A stretch of DNA of 64,000 nucleotides, taken from assembly GCA_943787465.1 (NCBI GenBank), contig CALSMN010000004.1, positions 248,001 to 312,000 of the forward strand, written 5' to 3'. The position numbers and the translations under genes are program-made. Shown piece by piece: positions 28,268-37,593 of the stretch (its first letter is position 1; every line of letters begins with the position of its first letter). Source of the DNA: an uncultured Bacteroidia bacterium. Lineage in GTDB: Bacteria > Bacteroidota > Bacteroidia > NS11-12g > UBA9320. A model generated the notes under the pieces. That model searched no databases and was not told the DNA's origin. It was given only the letters and a program-made list of their open reading frames with translations.

Positions 28268-28834
28268 TTATTTGGTAATCGTAAAAATCACATCTGAATT
28301 TGCATCCAATGTGATAAACTGATTTACTTCAACTTGATTTGTAAAGTTTCCCGTAAAAACAATTTTCGAAGTAGTACTTGAAATAATTTGAATATCCTTC
28401 CCTTTGTCATCGGTTAATGTAATCGTACCATTACTTTCAGACCAAGTTCCTTTTGTTTGAATACGATCTACTGGTACAGACTGTGCTTGATTTTGACCCG
28501 CAAATGTTGCGTCAATATCTGCAGTAAATACAAGATCAGTCGTATATTCCTTAGGATTCTCTGTTAGAATTACATCACCGGAAATTTTTGAACCTGTACC
28601 TGTAAATGACCCCGCATCCTGACCCATATACTTTAATGTTCCATTCGTTAAATCAATTTTGGTGTAATTCCATGTTCCTACCCAAGGATTTACTTGAGTT
28701 CCTCCCCCATTATTATTGCCACTAGAATCAGTCGCACTAGTATTTTCCTCTATAACAGGTAATGGAGGCTTTTTACAACCATAGAAGGAAGAAAATAAAA
28801 AACAAGCGACACCGATTAAAATTATTTTTTTCAT
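28268..28834 (-). CDS. Lipocalin-like lipoprotein
   Basis: A 188-residue lipoprotein (signal ending FSSFYGC, Cys20) with a Ser/Gly/Asn-rich linker (about 30-46) and a beta-barrel-like domain starting WVGTWNYTK. The W-x-GTW start followed by alternating strands, including TKGTWSESNGTITLTDDKG, recalls the lipocalin-like domains of Bacteroidota lipoproteins. The ligand is unknown. It is the last gene of the minus-strand group below DUF368 and aroE, after a 28-bp gap. Confidence 0.78.
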   Translation of the reverse strand: MKKIILIGVACFLFSSFYGCKKPPLPVIEENTSATDSSGNNNGGGTQVNPWVGTWNYTKIDLTNGTLKYMGQDAGSFTGTGSKISGDVILTENPKEYTTDLVFTADIDATFAGQNQAQSVPVDRIQTKGTWSESNGTITLTDDKGKDIQIISSTTSKIVFTGNFTNQVEVNQFITLDANSDVIFTITK

Positions 28835-28862
28835 GGAATTAAGTCTGCAAGATACTAAAAAA

Positions 28863-29588
28863 TCACATATTCCAAATATCCCAAGACTTATCCGCCTGAA
28901 TAGTTAACATCTCTAATCCTGAAATAACCGTTGCTTGTTGAGCTTTAGCGTTTTTTAAAAATTGGGTTTCTGCAGGATTATAAATTAAATCATAACAGAT
29001 ATGCTTTGCTGAAAGTGCATCAAAAGGCAACGCAATACAATCGTCCACATGAGGGTACATCCCTCTAGGAGTAGCATTCACTATTATCGTATGTTCCTCA
29101 ATTAATTGGGGAGTGAGCTGATCATAGGTGAAATCTCCTTGAGATGATCTAGAAACCAAAATATACTGGATGCCCCATGATTTTAATACAAACTTGATAG
29201 CTTTACTGGAACCTCCTGTACCAAATATAAGAGCATTTTTATGATGGGATGTTAGGTGCTTTGATAGGCTGTTTGCAAAGCCCATATAATCCGTATTGGT
29301 CCCATGCAATTGGCCTGCTTTTACAATCACCGTATTCACAGCATTTATAGCTGCCGCTTCTGGGCTTATTGAATCTAAATAGGGTATGATGGATTGTTTA
29401 AATGGTATAGTAACATTAAATCCGTTCAGCTTATTCGTTTCTACAACACGTTGAATTGAATGGATAGATTCCATTTCCAAAGGAAGATAAGTACAATCAT
29501 TCAAACCCAGTTGTTTGAACTTGTATGCAAAATAATCTGGCGAGAAAGAATGAGTCAAATGAGCCCCTATAACACCAAAATTTCTCAT
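28863..29588 (-). CDS. aroE: Shikimate dehydrogenase
   Basis: AroE reduces 3-dehydroshikimate to shikimate with NADPH in aromatic amino acid synthesis. The substrate-site serines are seen in THSFSPDYF (about 12-20), the catalytic Lys in NGFNVTIPFK (about 56-65), the NADP-binding loop GTGGSSKAI (about 121-129), and VNATPRGMYP near the C-terminal half. Length 241 is slightly short but normal for this phylum. Its first codon overlaps the stop of the DUF368 gene by 4 bp. Confidence 0.93.
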   Translation of the reverse strand: MRNFGVIGAHLTHSFSPDYFAYKFKQLGLNDCTYLPLEMESIHSIQRVVETNKLNGFNVTIPFKQSIIPYLDSISPEAAAINAVNTVIVKAGQLHGTNTDYMGFANSLSKHLTSHHKNALIFGTGGSSKAIKFVLKSWGIQYILVSRSSQGDFTYDQLTPQLIEEHTIIVNATPRGMYPHVDDCIALPFDALSAKHICYDLIYNPAETQFLKNAKAQQATVISGLEMLTIQADKSWDIWNM

Positions 29589-30538
29589 GAACTAGGACTA
29601 AACTTATCTAAAATAAAAATGAGCACAACCGCAAGAACCATAAGACCCATACTTTCAAACAAGTACGGATTAGTTCCATAGATCGGATTGGATGATAAAT
29701 TATCAAATGTTTGAGGCAATACACTTTGGCTAAACTGGATTACCTCCTCCCCTTTGCTGTTAATACGCATACTTAAAACCTGTTGCCAAGGCCATACTTT
29801 ATTAAGAGACCCCAGTAAAAAACCAGTTAACAAAGCTAATGTGGGATTGGGGTATTTCTTGAATGTATAACCCAACACTTTTGAAAAGGTAAATAATCCT
29901 ACAATCATGCCCAATCCAAAAATAAGAACAATCCATAATTCTGGACCAAAAGGATGCTGCGTGAATCGTTGAATCGCCGGCATTATTATAGTATACATCC
30001 CTAACAATAAAAGAACAAAACTTCCCGATAAGCCAGGAAGTAAAAGTGCAGAAACACCCAAGATACCTGAAAAGAAAACTATAACTAAATGATCACTTCC
30101 TTGTGAAGGGGCAGCTATCGTAATCCAATATACCAAAACAAATCCAACAAGTAAACAAAAAACTTCTAACCATCTCCACTTATTTACTTGCCTTGCAATC
30201 AGCGGAGCTGATGCAATGATTAGACCGAAGAAAAAACTCCAAATATGTACAGGATGTGAAGCTAAAAGGCCAACGATAATCTTTAGCCCAATCAAAAAAC
30301 CAATTGCCATCCCTAGCAATAATTTTATTAAAAAAAACCCATCAACTTGAGTCCAAACTCCCTTGAAACCCTCTTTTTTATAGGTGACAATCAAACTAGG
30401 ATTAAATGCATTAATGCAGGACAATAGTCGCTCATAAATGCCTGTAATAAAGGCTAAAGTGCCTCCAGAAACTCCGGGTATAACCTCTGCTACCCCCATA
30501 CTCATCCCTTTCAAAATCAGTTGTATTGTTTCTTTCAT
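29585..30538 (-). CDS. DUF368 / PopT-family polyprenyl-phosphate transporter
   Basis: A 317-residue integral membrane protein with about eight helices and the DUF368 signature KGMSMGVAEVIPGVSGGTLAFITGIYERLL at its N terminus, plus the paired motif LLLPGLSGSFVLLLLGMYTII (about 165-185). Recent work identifies DUF368 proteins as undecaprenyl-phosphate recycling transporters of the inner membrane. It has its own -7 box (30549-30556, minus strand) and overlaps aroE by 4 bp. The link to aroE is probably only transcriptional. Confidence 0.9.
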   Translation of the reverse strand: MKETIQLILKGMSMGVAEVIPGVSGGTLAFITGIYERLLSCINAFNPSLIVTYKKEGFKGVWTQVDGFFLIKLLLGMAIGFLIGLKIIVGLLASHPVHIWSFFFGLIIASAPLIARQVNKWRWLEVFCLLVGFVLVYWITIAAPSQGSDHLVIVFFSGILGVSALLLPGLSGSFVLLLLGMYTIIMPAIQRFTQHPFGPELWIVLIFGLGMIVGLFTFSKVLGYTFKKYPNPTLALLTGFLLGSLNKVWPWQQVLSMRINSKGEEVIQFSQSVLPQTFDNLSSNPIYGTNPYLFESMGLMVLAVVLIFILDKFSPSS

Positions 30539-30548
30539 TGATTTTGGA

Positions 30549-30556
30549 CAAATTTA
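30549..30556 (-). promoter_or_regulatory. Putative -7 box for the DUF368 gene
   Basis: On the minus strand this reads TAAATTTG, an exact TAnnTTTG match, and lies 10 bases before the ATG at 30538. Confidence 0.42.
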
Positions 30557-30596
30557 GTAACTCCATGGAATAACCTTTTATGTTTGCAGTATAGTT

Positions 30597-30722
30597 ATGA
30601 AAAAAATATTTTTAGCATTACTACTTTCCATTTGTATTATGACCCTTTTTGATAGTTGTAAATCAAAACGTCACTATAAATATAAAGGACCCAACAAAAA
30701 TTGTGATTGTCCAAATCGGTAG
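30597..30722 (+). CDS. 41-residue mini-lipoprotein
   Basis: A short frame (ATG 30597, TAG 30720-30722) encodes MKKIFLALLLSICIMTLFDSC, a good lipoprotein signal with Cys at 21, followed by a 20-residue tail K-S-K-R-H-Y-K-Y-K-G-P-N-K-N-C-D-C-P-N-R. The tail is strongly basic, with a CDC pair. It lies in the 197-bp gap between two minus-strand genes. Small basic lipoproteins of this form occur in Bacteroidota, but I know no function. Confidence 0.6.
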   Translation: MKKIFLALLLSICIMTLFDSCKSKRHYKYKGPNKNCDCPNR

Positions 30723-30735
30723 ATCACGCCTAAAA

Positions 30736-31860
30736 TTAAAGCCATTTTACCTTTTTAGGAAGTGTTTTAATATGCCATCTCAAATAATTCTCCATGGTAA
30801 CATCCAGTTTATTTGGATGAACATTATAATTAAAACCTAGTCGATTTAGGAACACCAGATTCTTACCAATGTTTACCTCATAACCTACACGAGCTCCAAT
30901 CATTTTTCTGTAGTCATGAGCAATCGGAAAATTTTTATTACCCATCGAATGATATAATTGCTCCCCCCATGGGCCTTGAAATTGATACCCATCAAAATAG
31001 TTTAATACAAATTGGTAATCGTGATGTGTGAACCTGAGTACACCTAAATGTCCTACTCCATCCAACCATCCATTCACTTTTACATCGCTTCTATCTTCAT
31101 AATAAGCTACATGACCACTCATAAATAAGGACGTATTTTTATTGAAAGTTAGCTTATATTCAATTCCCGAAGCAAAATTATACTCTACCGAATTAGGAGA
31201 ACTGTTTTTATCAATCTCACCAGCACTATGAACTGTAATAGCTTGCGTATTGAGTGATAATTTATGCTTTTCATTTTGAATTGGATTTAAATATGCATTA
31301 TAACCCGCTACAAAAACCTCATTTTTTGGATCGTCATAATAAATCATATCATGCCAGTCAATCCATATATCATATGATAAATATTTGCCTGGTTTTATGA
31401 TCTGAACGCCCTGCTCAAAGCGATCTGTGATCACTTTTTCGTAATCATACAAGGGTTCGATCAATTTATGCTGAAGAGTCCCATCTAGGTTTCCAAAAAT
31501 GATATTATGCTTTAAAACATCACGATAAGTGAATTTAAAATAGGGTTCTATCGTTTTTATTTCAGGATTACCAAAATCATATCTCACCAACATTCCGCCA
31601 TATATTTGAGCTTTATCATTGATAGAATATTGCACATATGGTAGTAGGTTTACCCCTATATAGGTCGAACCCTTATCCACTCGAGAGAGGTATTCTGCAT
31701 TTCTAAAGTAACTTAAGTTATCAAAGTGGATCTGTAAGTATCCTGAATCAATAGCAGATTCATATCTATCATTATCAAAAAATGAATTTTCGTACTGACT
31801 GTATAGATTATTGCACATTCCAAAGGAAAGGAATACAATAAGAAATTGCTTTTCAAACAT
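30736..31860 (-). CDS. Outer-membrane beta-barrel protein of unknown function
   Basis: A 374-residue protein with an N-terminal signal (about 1-21, ending NLYSQ) followed by regularly alternating aromatic-rich strands (YIGVNLLPYVQYSIND, YGGMLVRYDF, YEVNIGKNLVFLNRLGFNYN). This is the pattern of an outer-membrane barrel. It has no plug or carboxypeptidase-like domain, so it is not a TonB receptor. I do not recognise the family. It is divergent from the DUF3108 gene, which suggests a shared control region near 31861-31956. Confidence 0.65.
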   Translation of the reverse strand: MFEKQFLIVFLSFGMCNNLYSQYENSFFDNDRYESAIDSGYLQIHFDNLSYFRNAEYLSRVDKGSTYIGVNLLPYVQYSINDKAQIYGGMLVRYDFGNPEIKTIEPYFKFTYRDVLKHNIIFGNLDGTLQHKLIEPLYDYEKVITDRFEQGVQIIKPGKYLSYDIWIDWHDMIYYDDPKNEVFVAGYNAYLNPIQNEKHKLSLNTQAITVHSAGEIDKNSSPNSVEYNFASGIEYKLTFNKNTSLFMSGHVAYYEDRSDVKVNGWLDGVGHLGVLRFTHHDYQFVLNYFDGYQFQGPWGEQLYHSMGNKNFPIAHDYRKMIGARVGYEVNIGKNLVFLNRLGFNYNVHPNKLDVTMENYLRWHIKTLPKKVKWL

Positions 31861-31943
31861 GATAAATCAATGATTTTCTTTGCAAATAAGCAACATTGCG
31901 TTGGAATTCTATGCATCTATACGAATAAGGCATATAATTTGAG

Positions 31944-31952
31944 TATCTTTAC
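31944..31952 (+). promoter_or_regulatory. Putative -7 box for the DUF3108 gene
   Basis: TATCTTTAC matches TAnnTTTGC except for one base and lies four bases before the preferred ATG at 31957. This placement also argues against the longer reading frame that begins at 31846. Confidence 0.35.
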
Positions 31953-31956
31953 TATT

Positions 31957-32733
31957 ATGAGAGGAATTATAGCATCCATAATCCTAATCTTCATTGGTAC
32001 AGGATTTACCCATCGTGAAGCGGAAATTTCAACCCCGAATCAAGCATTCACTTTTGGAGAAAAACTCAATTACAGAGTTCATTATGGATGGATAAATGCT
32101 GCATCAATTGAAATTTCGGTTGAAAATGAAGCTAAAAAAATAAATGGTAGGGCAACATATAATATCAAAGCAATTGGAAGAACATATCGATCATTTGATT
32201 GGGCCTACAAAGTACGAGATCATTTCGAAACCTATATGGATATCGAAAATCTTTTACCGTTAAAATATTATAAAAATGTTCGTGAAGATAATTATAGGGA
32301 TGAGGATTTAGTATACTATAATCACGATTTTAATCGACTTGTCGGTAAAAAGAAAAATATGGATATCCCGGCACAAATTCAAGACATCGTGAGCGGTATT
32401 TATTATGCTCGGACCATTGATTTTGAACATACTAAACCGGGCACCTCCTTTCCAATAAATATTTATTTAGATCAGGAAATCTATCACTTAAAATTCAAAT
32501 ATTTAGGGAAAGAAACCATTAAAACAGACTTGGGTAAAATCAAGTGCTATAAATTAAGACCTCAGCTTGTGGTAGATCGAGTATTTAAAGATGAAGATGA
32601 TATGACCTTATGGATAAGTGCCGATAAAAATAAAATTCCTGTTCGAGTTCAAGCTAATATCTATGTAGGTTCTGTGAAAATAGATTTGACTAGTGCTACT
32701 GGTTTACGGAATCCGTTTTCTTCTCGATTGTAA
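31957..32733 (+). CDS. DUF3108 domain secreted protein
   Basis: From ATG 31957 the protein has 258 residues: a signal helix (MRGIIASIILIFIGTGFTH) and then the DUF3108 pattern FTFGEKLNYRVHYGWINAASIEISVE, followed by Y-IKAIGRTYRSFDWAYKVRDHFETYMD and the C-terminal TLWISADKNKIPVRVQANIYVGSVKIDL. The frame is open further up to 31846, but that stretch would place 37 unlikely residues before the signal peptide and overlap the divergent gene. The family is periplasmic and poorly understood. Confidence 0.85.
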   Translation: MRGIIASIILIFIGTGFTHREAEISTPNQAFTFGEKLNYRVHYGWINAASIEISVENEAKKINGRATYNIKAIGRTYRSFDWAYKVRDHFETYMDIENLLPLKYYKNVREDNYRDEDLVYYNHDFNRLVGKKKNMDIPAQIQDIVSGIYYARTIDFEHTKPGTSFPINIYLDQEIYHLKFKYLGKETIKTDLGKIKCYKLRPQLVVDRVFKDEDDMTLWISADKNKIPVRVQANIYVGSVKIDLTSATGLRNPFSSRL

Positions 32734-32805
32734 ATTTACAAGAAAATAAGAACGCAATTATTACACGAGAAATAGTCAAGATTTATCTACTTTTACCCCA
32801 TTATC

Positions 32806-34686
32806 ATGAATTATCTTAGTGGTGAAAGTATTGCAAAAAACCTAGGAGAAAGAATCCTTTTTGAGGGCTTAGATATAAGTATTAATCAAGGAGATAAAAT
32901 GGCCTTGGTGGCTAACAATGGAACAGGGAAAAGCTCTTTACTCAAGATACTTGCAAAAATAGACGAACCTGATACTGGGACAGTTCGTTGGGGTAAGAAT
33001 ATACGCATTGCATACTTAAGCCAGGAATCAACATTTGATGAAAATCAAACGATTCAGGAGTTAATTGATCATAGCAGCACGGATGTCATTTCCATTATTC
33101 GATCCTATGAAGATGCTCTAGAGGCTCAAACCAATGATTTCAATGAAGAAACCCAACGTGCATTTGAATATGCAACTACGATGATGGATCAATACAATGC
33201 CTGGGATTTTGAGCGTAAGCTCAAAGAGTTACTCCATAAATTTAATGTCTTTCAATATGATCAACCTATTTCGGTGCTGAGTGGAGGACAGAAAAAAAGA
33301 CTTGCCATTTCACTTACTCTTTTAAGTAATCCTGATTTAATTTTATTGGATGAACCCACCAATCATTTGGATTTAGAAATGATTGAATGGTTGGAAAAAT
33401 ACCTGACCAGATCAACTATTAGTATATTAATGGTCAGCCATGATCGTTATTTCATTGATGCTATTTGCAATCAAATCATAGAATTAGAAAGTGGAATTTT
33501 AAGCTCATATAAAGGAAATTATGCCTACTACTTAGAAAAAAAAGCACTTCAAGAAATGACCGAACTTTCTGAGATTAATAAAGCCCAACAGCTATTAAAA
33601 AAAGAATTGGAATGGATGCGCAGAAGTCCTAAAGCGAGGACAACAAAAAGTAAATCAAGAATATCATCCTTTTATCATACAGAAGCTAAAGCTAAAAGCG
33701 GAAAGCATGAAAAAGAGTTGGACTTGTCCGTAAAAATGAGCCGAATAGGGGGAAAAGTGTTAGAACTTAAAAAGGTATATAAATCTTACGATCAGCTTAA
33801 AATTATTCAAGGGTTTGACTATACGTTTAAAAAGGGTGAACGAATCGGTATTGTTGGGAAAAATGGCACAGGTAAATCAACCTTACTGAACATGATTATG
33901 GGATTGGAGCTCCCAGATAGTGGTAAAATAAATCGGGGAGAAACTATTGTATTTGGTTATTATAGTCAAGATGGTGCCAATTCACTAAAAAACAATAAAC
34001 GTGTTATTGAAATACTAAAAGATATCGCTGATGTCATCACTATTGCAAATGGAAGTGTTGTTTCAGCTAGTCAACTATTGAATCTATTTTTGTTTCCTCA
34101 ATCCATGCAAAATCAATTTGTAGAAAAATTAAGCGGTGGTGAAAAACGAAGATTATACCTATTAACCGTTCTAATGAAAAATCCTAATTTCTTGATTTTA
34201 GATGAGCCAACTAATGATTTAGATATTCTCACTCTGAACAAATTAGAATCTTTTTTAGAGGATTTTGGTGGTTGTATATTGATGGTAAGTCACGATCGCT
34301 ATTTTTTGGATAAAATTGTTGATCATCTTTTTATTTTTGAAGGAGAAGGAGTGATTAATAATTTCAATGGAAGCTATACGGAGTACCGACAAAAAAAAGA
34401 TGAGCCGTTTATTAATTTGAATCAGAAACCCACAGAAATCTCTTCCATTAAAGAGAAAAAAAAGGATCCTAGAACGACCCTAAGTTTTAAAGAAAAATAC
34501 GAATACGAGTCTTTGGAAAAAGAGATTGCACATTTAGAAAAAGAAAAAGATACCCTAGAAAAACTCCTTGCTAAAAAATCTAGCGATTATACTTTTGTAT
34601 CAGAAAATGCAAGTATACTTAATGAGATCATTGGAGCTATCAATCAAAAAACAGACCGTTGGATTACCTTGAGTGAACGTATTTAA
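32806..34686 (+). CDS. ABC-F family ATPase (Uup-like)
   Basis: A soluble ABC-F protein with two nucleotide-binding domains and no membrane domain. These act on the ribosome. Domain 1 has Walker A NNGTGKSS, signature LSGGQKKR and Walker B LILLDEPTNHLD. Domain 2 has GKNGTGKST, LSGGEKRR and LILDEPTNDLD. The interdomain linker (about 235-300) is basic, with WMRRSPKARTTKSKSRI, as in Uup and EttA-type factors. A coiled-coil tail (about 565-600) suggests Uup rather than EttA. A TACTTTTAC box lies 9 bases before the ATG. Both ATP sites look intact. Confidence 0.93.
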   Translation: MNYLSGESIAKNLGERILFEGLDISINQGDKMALVANNGTGKSSLLKILAKIDEPDTGTVRWGKNIRIAYLSQESTFDENQTIQELIDHSSTDVISIIRSYEDALEAQTNDFNEETQRAFEYATTMMDQYNAWDFERKLKELLHKFNVFQYDQPISVLSGGQKKRLAISLTLLSNPDLILLDEPTNHLDLEMIEWLEKYLTRSTISILMVSHDRYFIDAICNQIIELESGILSSYKGNYAYYLEKKALQEMTELSEINKAQQLLKKELEWMRRSPKARTTKSKSRISSFYHTEAKAKSGKHEKELDLSVKMSRIGGKVLELKKVYKSYDQLKIIQGFDYTFKKGERIGIVGKNGTGKSTLLNMIMGLELPDSGKINRGETIVFGYYSQDGANSLKNNKRVIEILKDIADVITIANGSVVSASQLLNLFLFPQSMQNQFVEKLSGGEKRRLYLLTVLMKNPNFLILDEPTNDLDILTLNKLESFLEDFGGCILMVSHDRYFLDKIVDHLFIFEGEGVINNFNGSYTEYRQKKDEPFINLNQKPTEISSIKEKKKDPRTTLSFKEKYEYESLEKEIAHLEKEKDTLEKLLAKKSSDYTFVSENASILNEIIGAINQKTDRWITLSERI

Positions 34687-34782
34687 TTTGGAAGAGAAGA
34701 ACGACACGAAAGTTCTACTTTTTCAGCATCAAAGGTTGGGCTTAAATAAGGAACTCCTAAACCCATAGAACGGCATTTACGA

Positions 34783-37593
34783 TCATAACTTAAAAACTAT
34801 CCCAAATAATAACTGTCGAAGAGGTTGATAGCGTGCAGGATTATCTGGCGATATGCCATTTTCTTCTGGACCCAAATAGCGTTCATCTCTCCAATTATTT
34901 GGCACATCATCGCCTGGCTCCCATGCTCTACCCGTTATCGGATTAATGATTTGTGATCGTTTGTTATTTAACACATTTCGAATCTCTATACTCAAGGTGA
35001 CTCCTTTATTTTTTTTACTCGCAAATGTTTTTGTGAATTTAAAATCTGCATTCACCCATGGAGAGGCTCTCTTTGCTAAAAATGCGCTTAAATCTGTTGC
35101 ATATTCTGGTCTTCCAAGTGCATTATATCCTTCTAAAAGCATCGGCGTATATCTAAATCCACTTTGATAGGAAAAACTAGTATATAATTGAATACCTTTC
35201 ATCCACTTAGAATAGTAATAAGCTGTTGTATCTACTGAAAAAATATTCCCCAAATTGATATTCCAAGGTCTATCCCAGGCAAGATAATTTTCCGTACTAA
35301 GAGGAACTTCGCCGTTTTGAGCTATTTGCAAACTACTTTCTCTCGCACTATTACTTTTGCCTTTAGCTAATTGATAAGCTACATTGCCAAAAAGTCTAAC
35401 TTGACGTGTAATTTTCCAGATGACGTTAACCTCTGCCCCTTGAACTTTAGCATAATCCTGATTGATATACATGGTTTTACTCACAGGTCTTCCTGTTTGG
35501 TCATTAACGATGACCTTTCTGCTGACGATATAATCAAACCGATTGTTATTATAGGCTGCTAATGTCAGACCGATATTTTTACCTAATTGAGATTTTAAAC
35601 CAATTTCATAAGAAATATTTACCTCAGGGTTCAAATCTGGATTTCCTAGAAATGATAAAAAACTTCTATCTTGATACACAGGATCTAAACCTGCATACAA
35701 AAATCTTGGATGAGGTAATCGCATACTGTGGGTGTAATTAAAATACAGTACGTTATTACTTGTCACAGGAAATGAAACATTGACTTTAGGCAGCACCCTT
35801 GCTTTGTAGCGAAGCCCAAATAACTGCATTGTATTATTCAAATAATCCTCTCTTACCTGGTTTATGACAGGAGCCGTTGGATTATTAACAGCATCATCTG
35901 CAAATTTACCTGGTGCCCAGTAATTAAAACGTAAACCAAGATTTGCTATGATTCCTTTGTACGCTATTTTATCGCTAAAGAATATTCCCCCGTTATTTGG
36001 TTTTGCCCGCCAAATATCATTACTGGATCCAATACTAATACTGGGTGTTGTCACACTATCACTAATTACAATTGGTGCTCCAACCCAGGGTCTAGTCACA
36101 TCTACCCATTGGTACTGATTAAGCTTTTGTTCCCAGCCAAAGTTAATTTGATGGATGTCATTAGATGGATAATATTTGGCATTGACTTTTAGGGTATATT
36201 CTTGTGCGTAATGATCATGCCAAATCGGACTAATCCCCCCATTATTAATAAATCCAGGCCCAGGAAGTACAAATTGAATATCATCCCTAGGATTAAATAC
36301 TTGAACGGGATTTGTTACAATACTGTACTCATCATATACCTGATCTACCGATTGATTTCTAAAGGGCCTACCGTTGGCATCTGCTCTTAAATTGGTAAAT
36401 AAACGACCAATTGAAAAAGTAGCTACTAAATGCTTGTTTATACTTCTACGGATATTTAAAGCTGTGAGATTTGAATGATGCGTATACGTTGTTGCATTAT
36501 CTAATTTTAAACTTCTTTCAAACTGGAAACCAGGACTTAGTATAGCATCAAATCCAACAATTTGAAGAGTACGAGTATTTTGATTTATGGTTAAACTATG
36601 TTGATTTGTGATAGAAATCTTAGTCTTTGGGTTGATTTCATGACTTATTTTAAGAGTATGGGTAAATTGATTTGACTGACGAGGCGACCATATACTATCA
36701 TTATTCCCCAGGATAGAGCTATGTAATTGATCTGCGGTAGGTCCAAAATAATCATCACTTAAATTGAATGTTGCGTTATTAAAAAAATAAAATGATTTGT
36801 TTTTTATTTTGAATTTACCTCCCAAGGAAATTTCACCTAAATCAGTATTCCAACCCATAATGGAAGCATTACTAAAATTATCGCGTTGATAACTACCTGA
36901 GAGTTGCAACTTATCTGAACCCTCTTTGATTGTAGTACTAATGACTCCAGCTGTGCCTCCATCATGCTCTGCACCCGCACCTCCAGTAATTAGTTGTAAT
37001 TCCCCAATCGAACCACTAGATACTTGCACCCCAAAACCCGTGCCAGCTAAGGGATCTTGAGCGCTGATATTATCAATATTAAATGAGGTCTCATACACTC
37101 TTGCTCCTCTTATTTGTATACCATCTGAGGATTTTGAAACTCCAGCTTGAAGGGCAACTACTTCTTGAACGTCTCTAACATTCATCTCAGAAATATCCTT
37201 TTTATTTAATGTGATGGAACTTTTAGCGTCGTCAAGTTCTATTATTTTCTTTTCTCCTATGACTTTAACCGTTTCAAAGGTATTTGTCTGAGGAATCATC
37301 CTCACATTTAATAGGGTATTTATACCCCTTTTAATATCAATATCATTGTAAATTTTTTGTTGATACCCTATAAAGGATATGTTTATTGAATACCTGCCTG
37401 GTTTGATGTTTTTAATGACAAAAGATCCATTCTCATCCGAAATTGCAGCTCCGTATGTTCCTACCACTCTTACATAGGCCCCCACTAAATTTTCATTTGA
37501 ATTTTCATCAGTGAGCTTACCGCTTAAACTCCCAACTTGAGCTTGAGTTAATATGGCAATGAATAAAAATATGCTACCAATTAAATACCTCAT
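34783..37593 (-). CDS. TonB-dependent receptor with CarboxypepD-like domain
   Basis: A 936-residue outer-membrane receptor. After the signal peptide (ending LTQAQ) comes a carboxypeptidase-like regulatory domain (about 22-105: GSLSGKLTDENSNENLVGAYVRV, GRYSINISFIGYQ). The plug follows (about 120-240: VQEVVALQAGVSKSSDGIQIRGARVYE), then a 22-strand-type barrel with the TonB-receptor C terminus. It lacks the long SusC signature and has no SusD neighbour. It is the last gene of the four-gene operon from 43371 and overlaps the lipoprotein gene by 20 bp. The substrate is unknown, and the two secreted partners argue for surface assembly or binding rather than simple uptake. Confidence 0.9.
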   Translation of the reverse strand: MRYLIGSIFLFIAILTQAQVGSLSGKLTDENSNENLVGAYVRVVGTYGAAISDENGSFVIKNIKPGRYSINISFIGYQQKIYNDIDIKRGINTLLNVRMIPQTNTFETVKVIGEKKIIELDDAKSSITLNKKDISEMNVRDVQEVVALQAGVSKSSDGIQIRGARVYETSFNIDNISAQDPLAGTGFGVQVSSGSIGELQLITGGAGAEHDGGTAGVISTTIKEGSDKLQLSGSYQRDNFSNASIMGWNTDLGEISLGGKFKIKNKSFYFFNNATFNLSDDYFGPTADQLHSSILGNNDSIWSPRQSNQFTHTLKISHEINPKTKISITNQHSLTINQNTRTLQIVGFDAILSPGFQFERSLKLDNATTYTHHSNLTALNIRRSINKHLVATFSIGRLFTNLRADANGRPFRNQSVDQVYDEYSIVTNPVQVFNPRDDIQFVLPGPGFINNGGISPIWHDHYAQEYTLKVNAKYYPSNDIHQINFGWEQKLNQYQWVDVTRPWVGAPIVISDSVTTPSISIGSSNDIWRAKPNNGGIFFSDKIAYKGIIANLGLRFNYWAPGKFADDAVNNPTAPVINQVREDYLNNTMQLFGLRYKARVLPKVNVSFPVTSNNVLYFNYTHSMRLPHPRFLYAGLDPVYQDRSFLSFLGNPDLNPEVNISYEIGLKSQLGKNIGLTLAAYNNNRFDYIVSRKVIVNDQTGRPVSKTMYINQDYAKVQGAEVNVIWKITRQVRLFGNVAYQLAKGKSNSARESSLQIAQNGEVPLSTENYLAWDRPWNINLGNIFSVDTTAYYYSKWMKGIQLYTSFSYQSGFRYTPMLLEGYNALGRPEYATDLSAFLAKRASPWVNADFKFTKTFASKKNKGVTLSIEIRNVLNNKRSQIINPITGRAWEPGDDVPNNWRDERYLGPEENGISPDNPARYQPLRQLLFGIVFKL

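Noticed and set aside
30649-30840. 63-residue plus-strand frame overlapping the mini-lipoprotein
   Set aside because: It is in a different frame from the 41-residue lipoprotein, has no signal or domain, and runs into the opposite-strand barrel gene.
31846-31956. Longer N terminus for the DUF3108 protein
   Set aside because: It would precede the signal peptide with 37 residues and overlap the divergent gene. ATG 31957 has a -7 box and gives a normal signal peptide.
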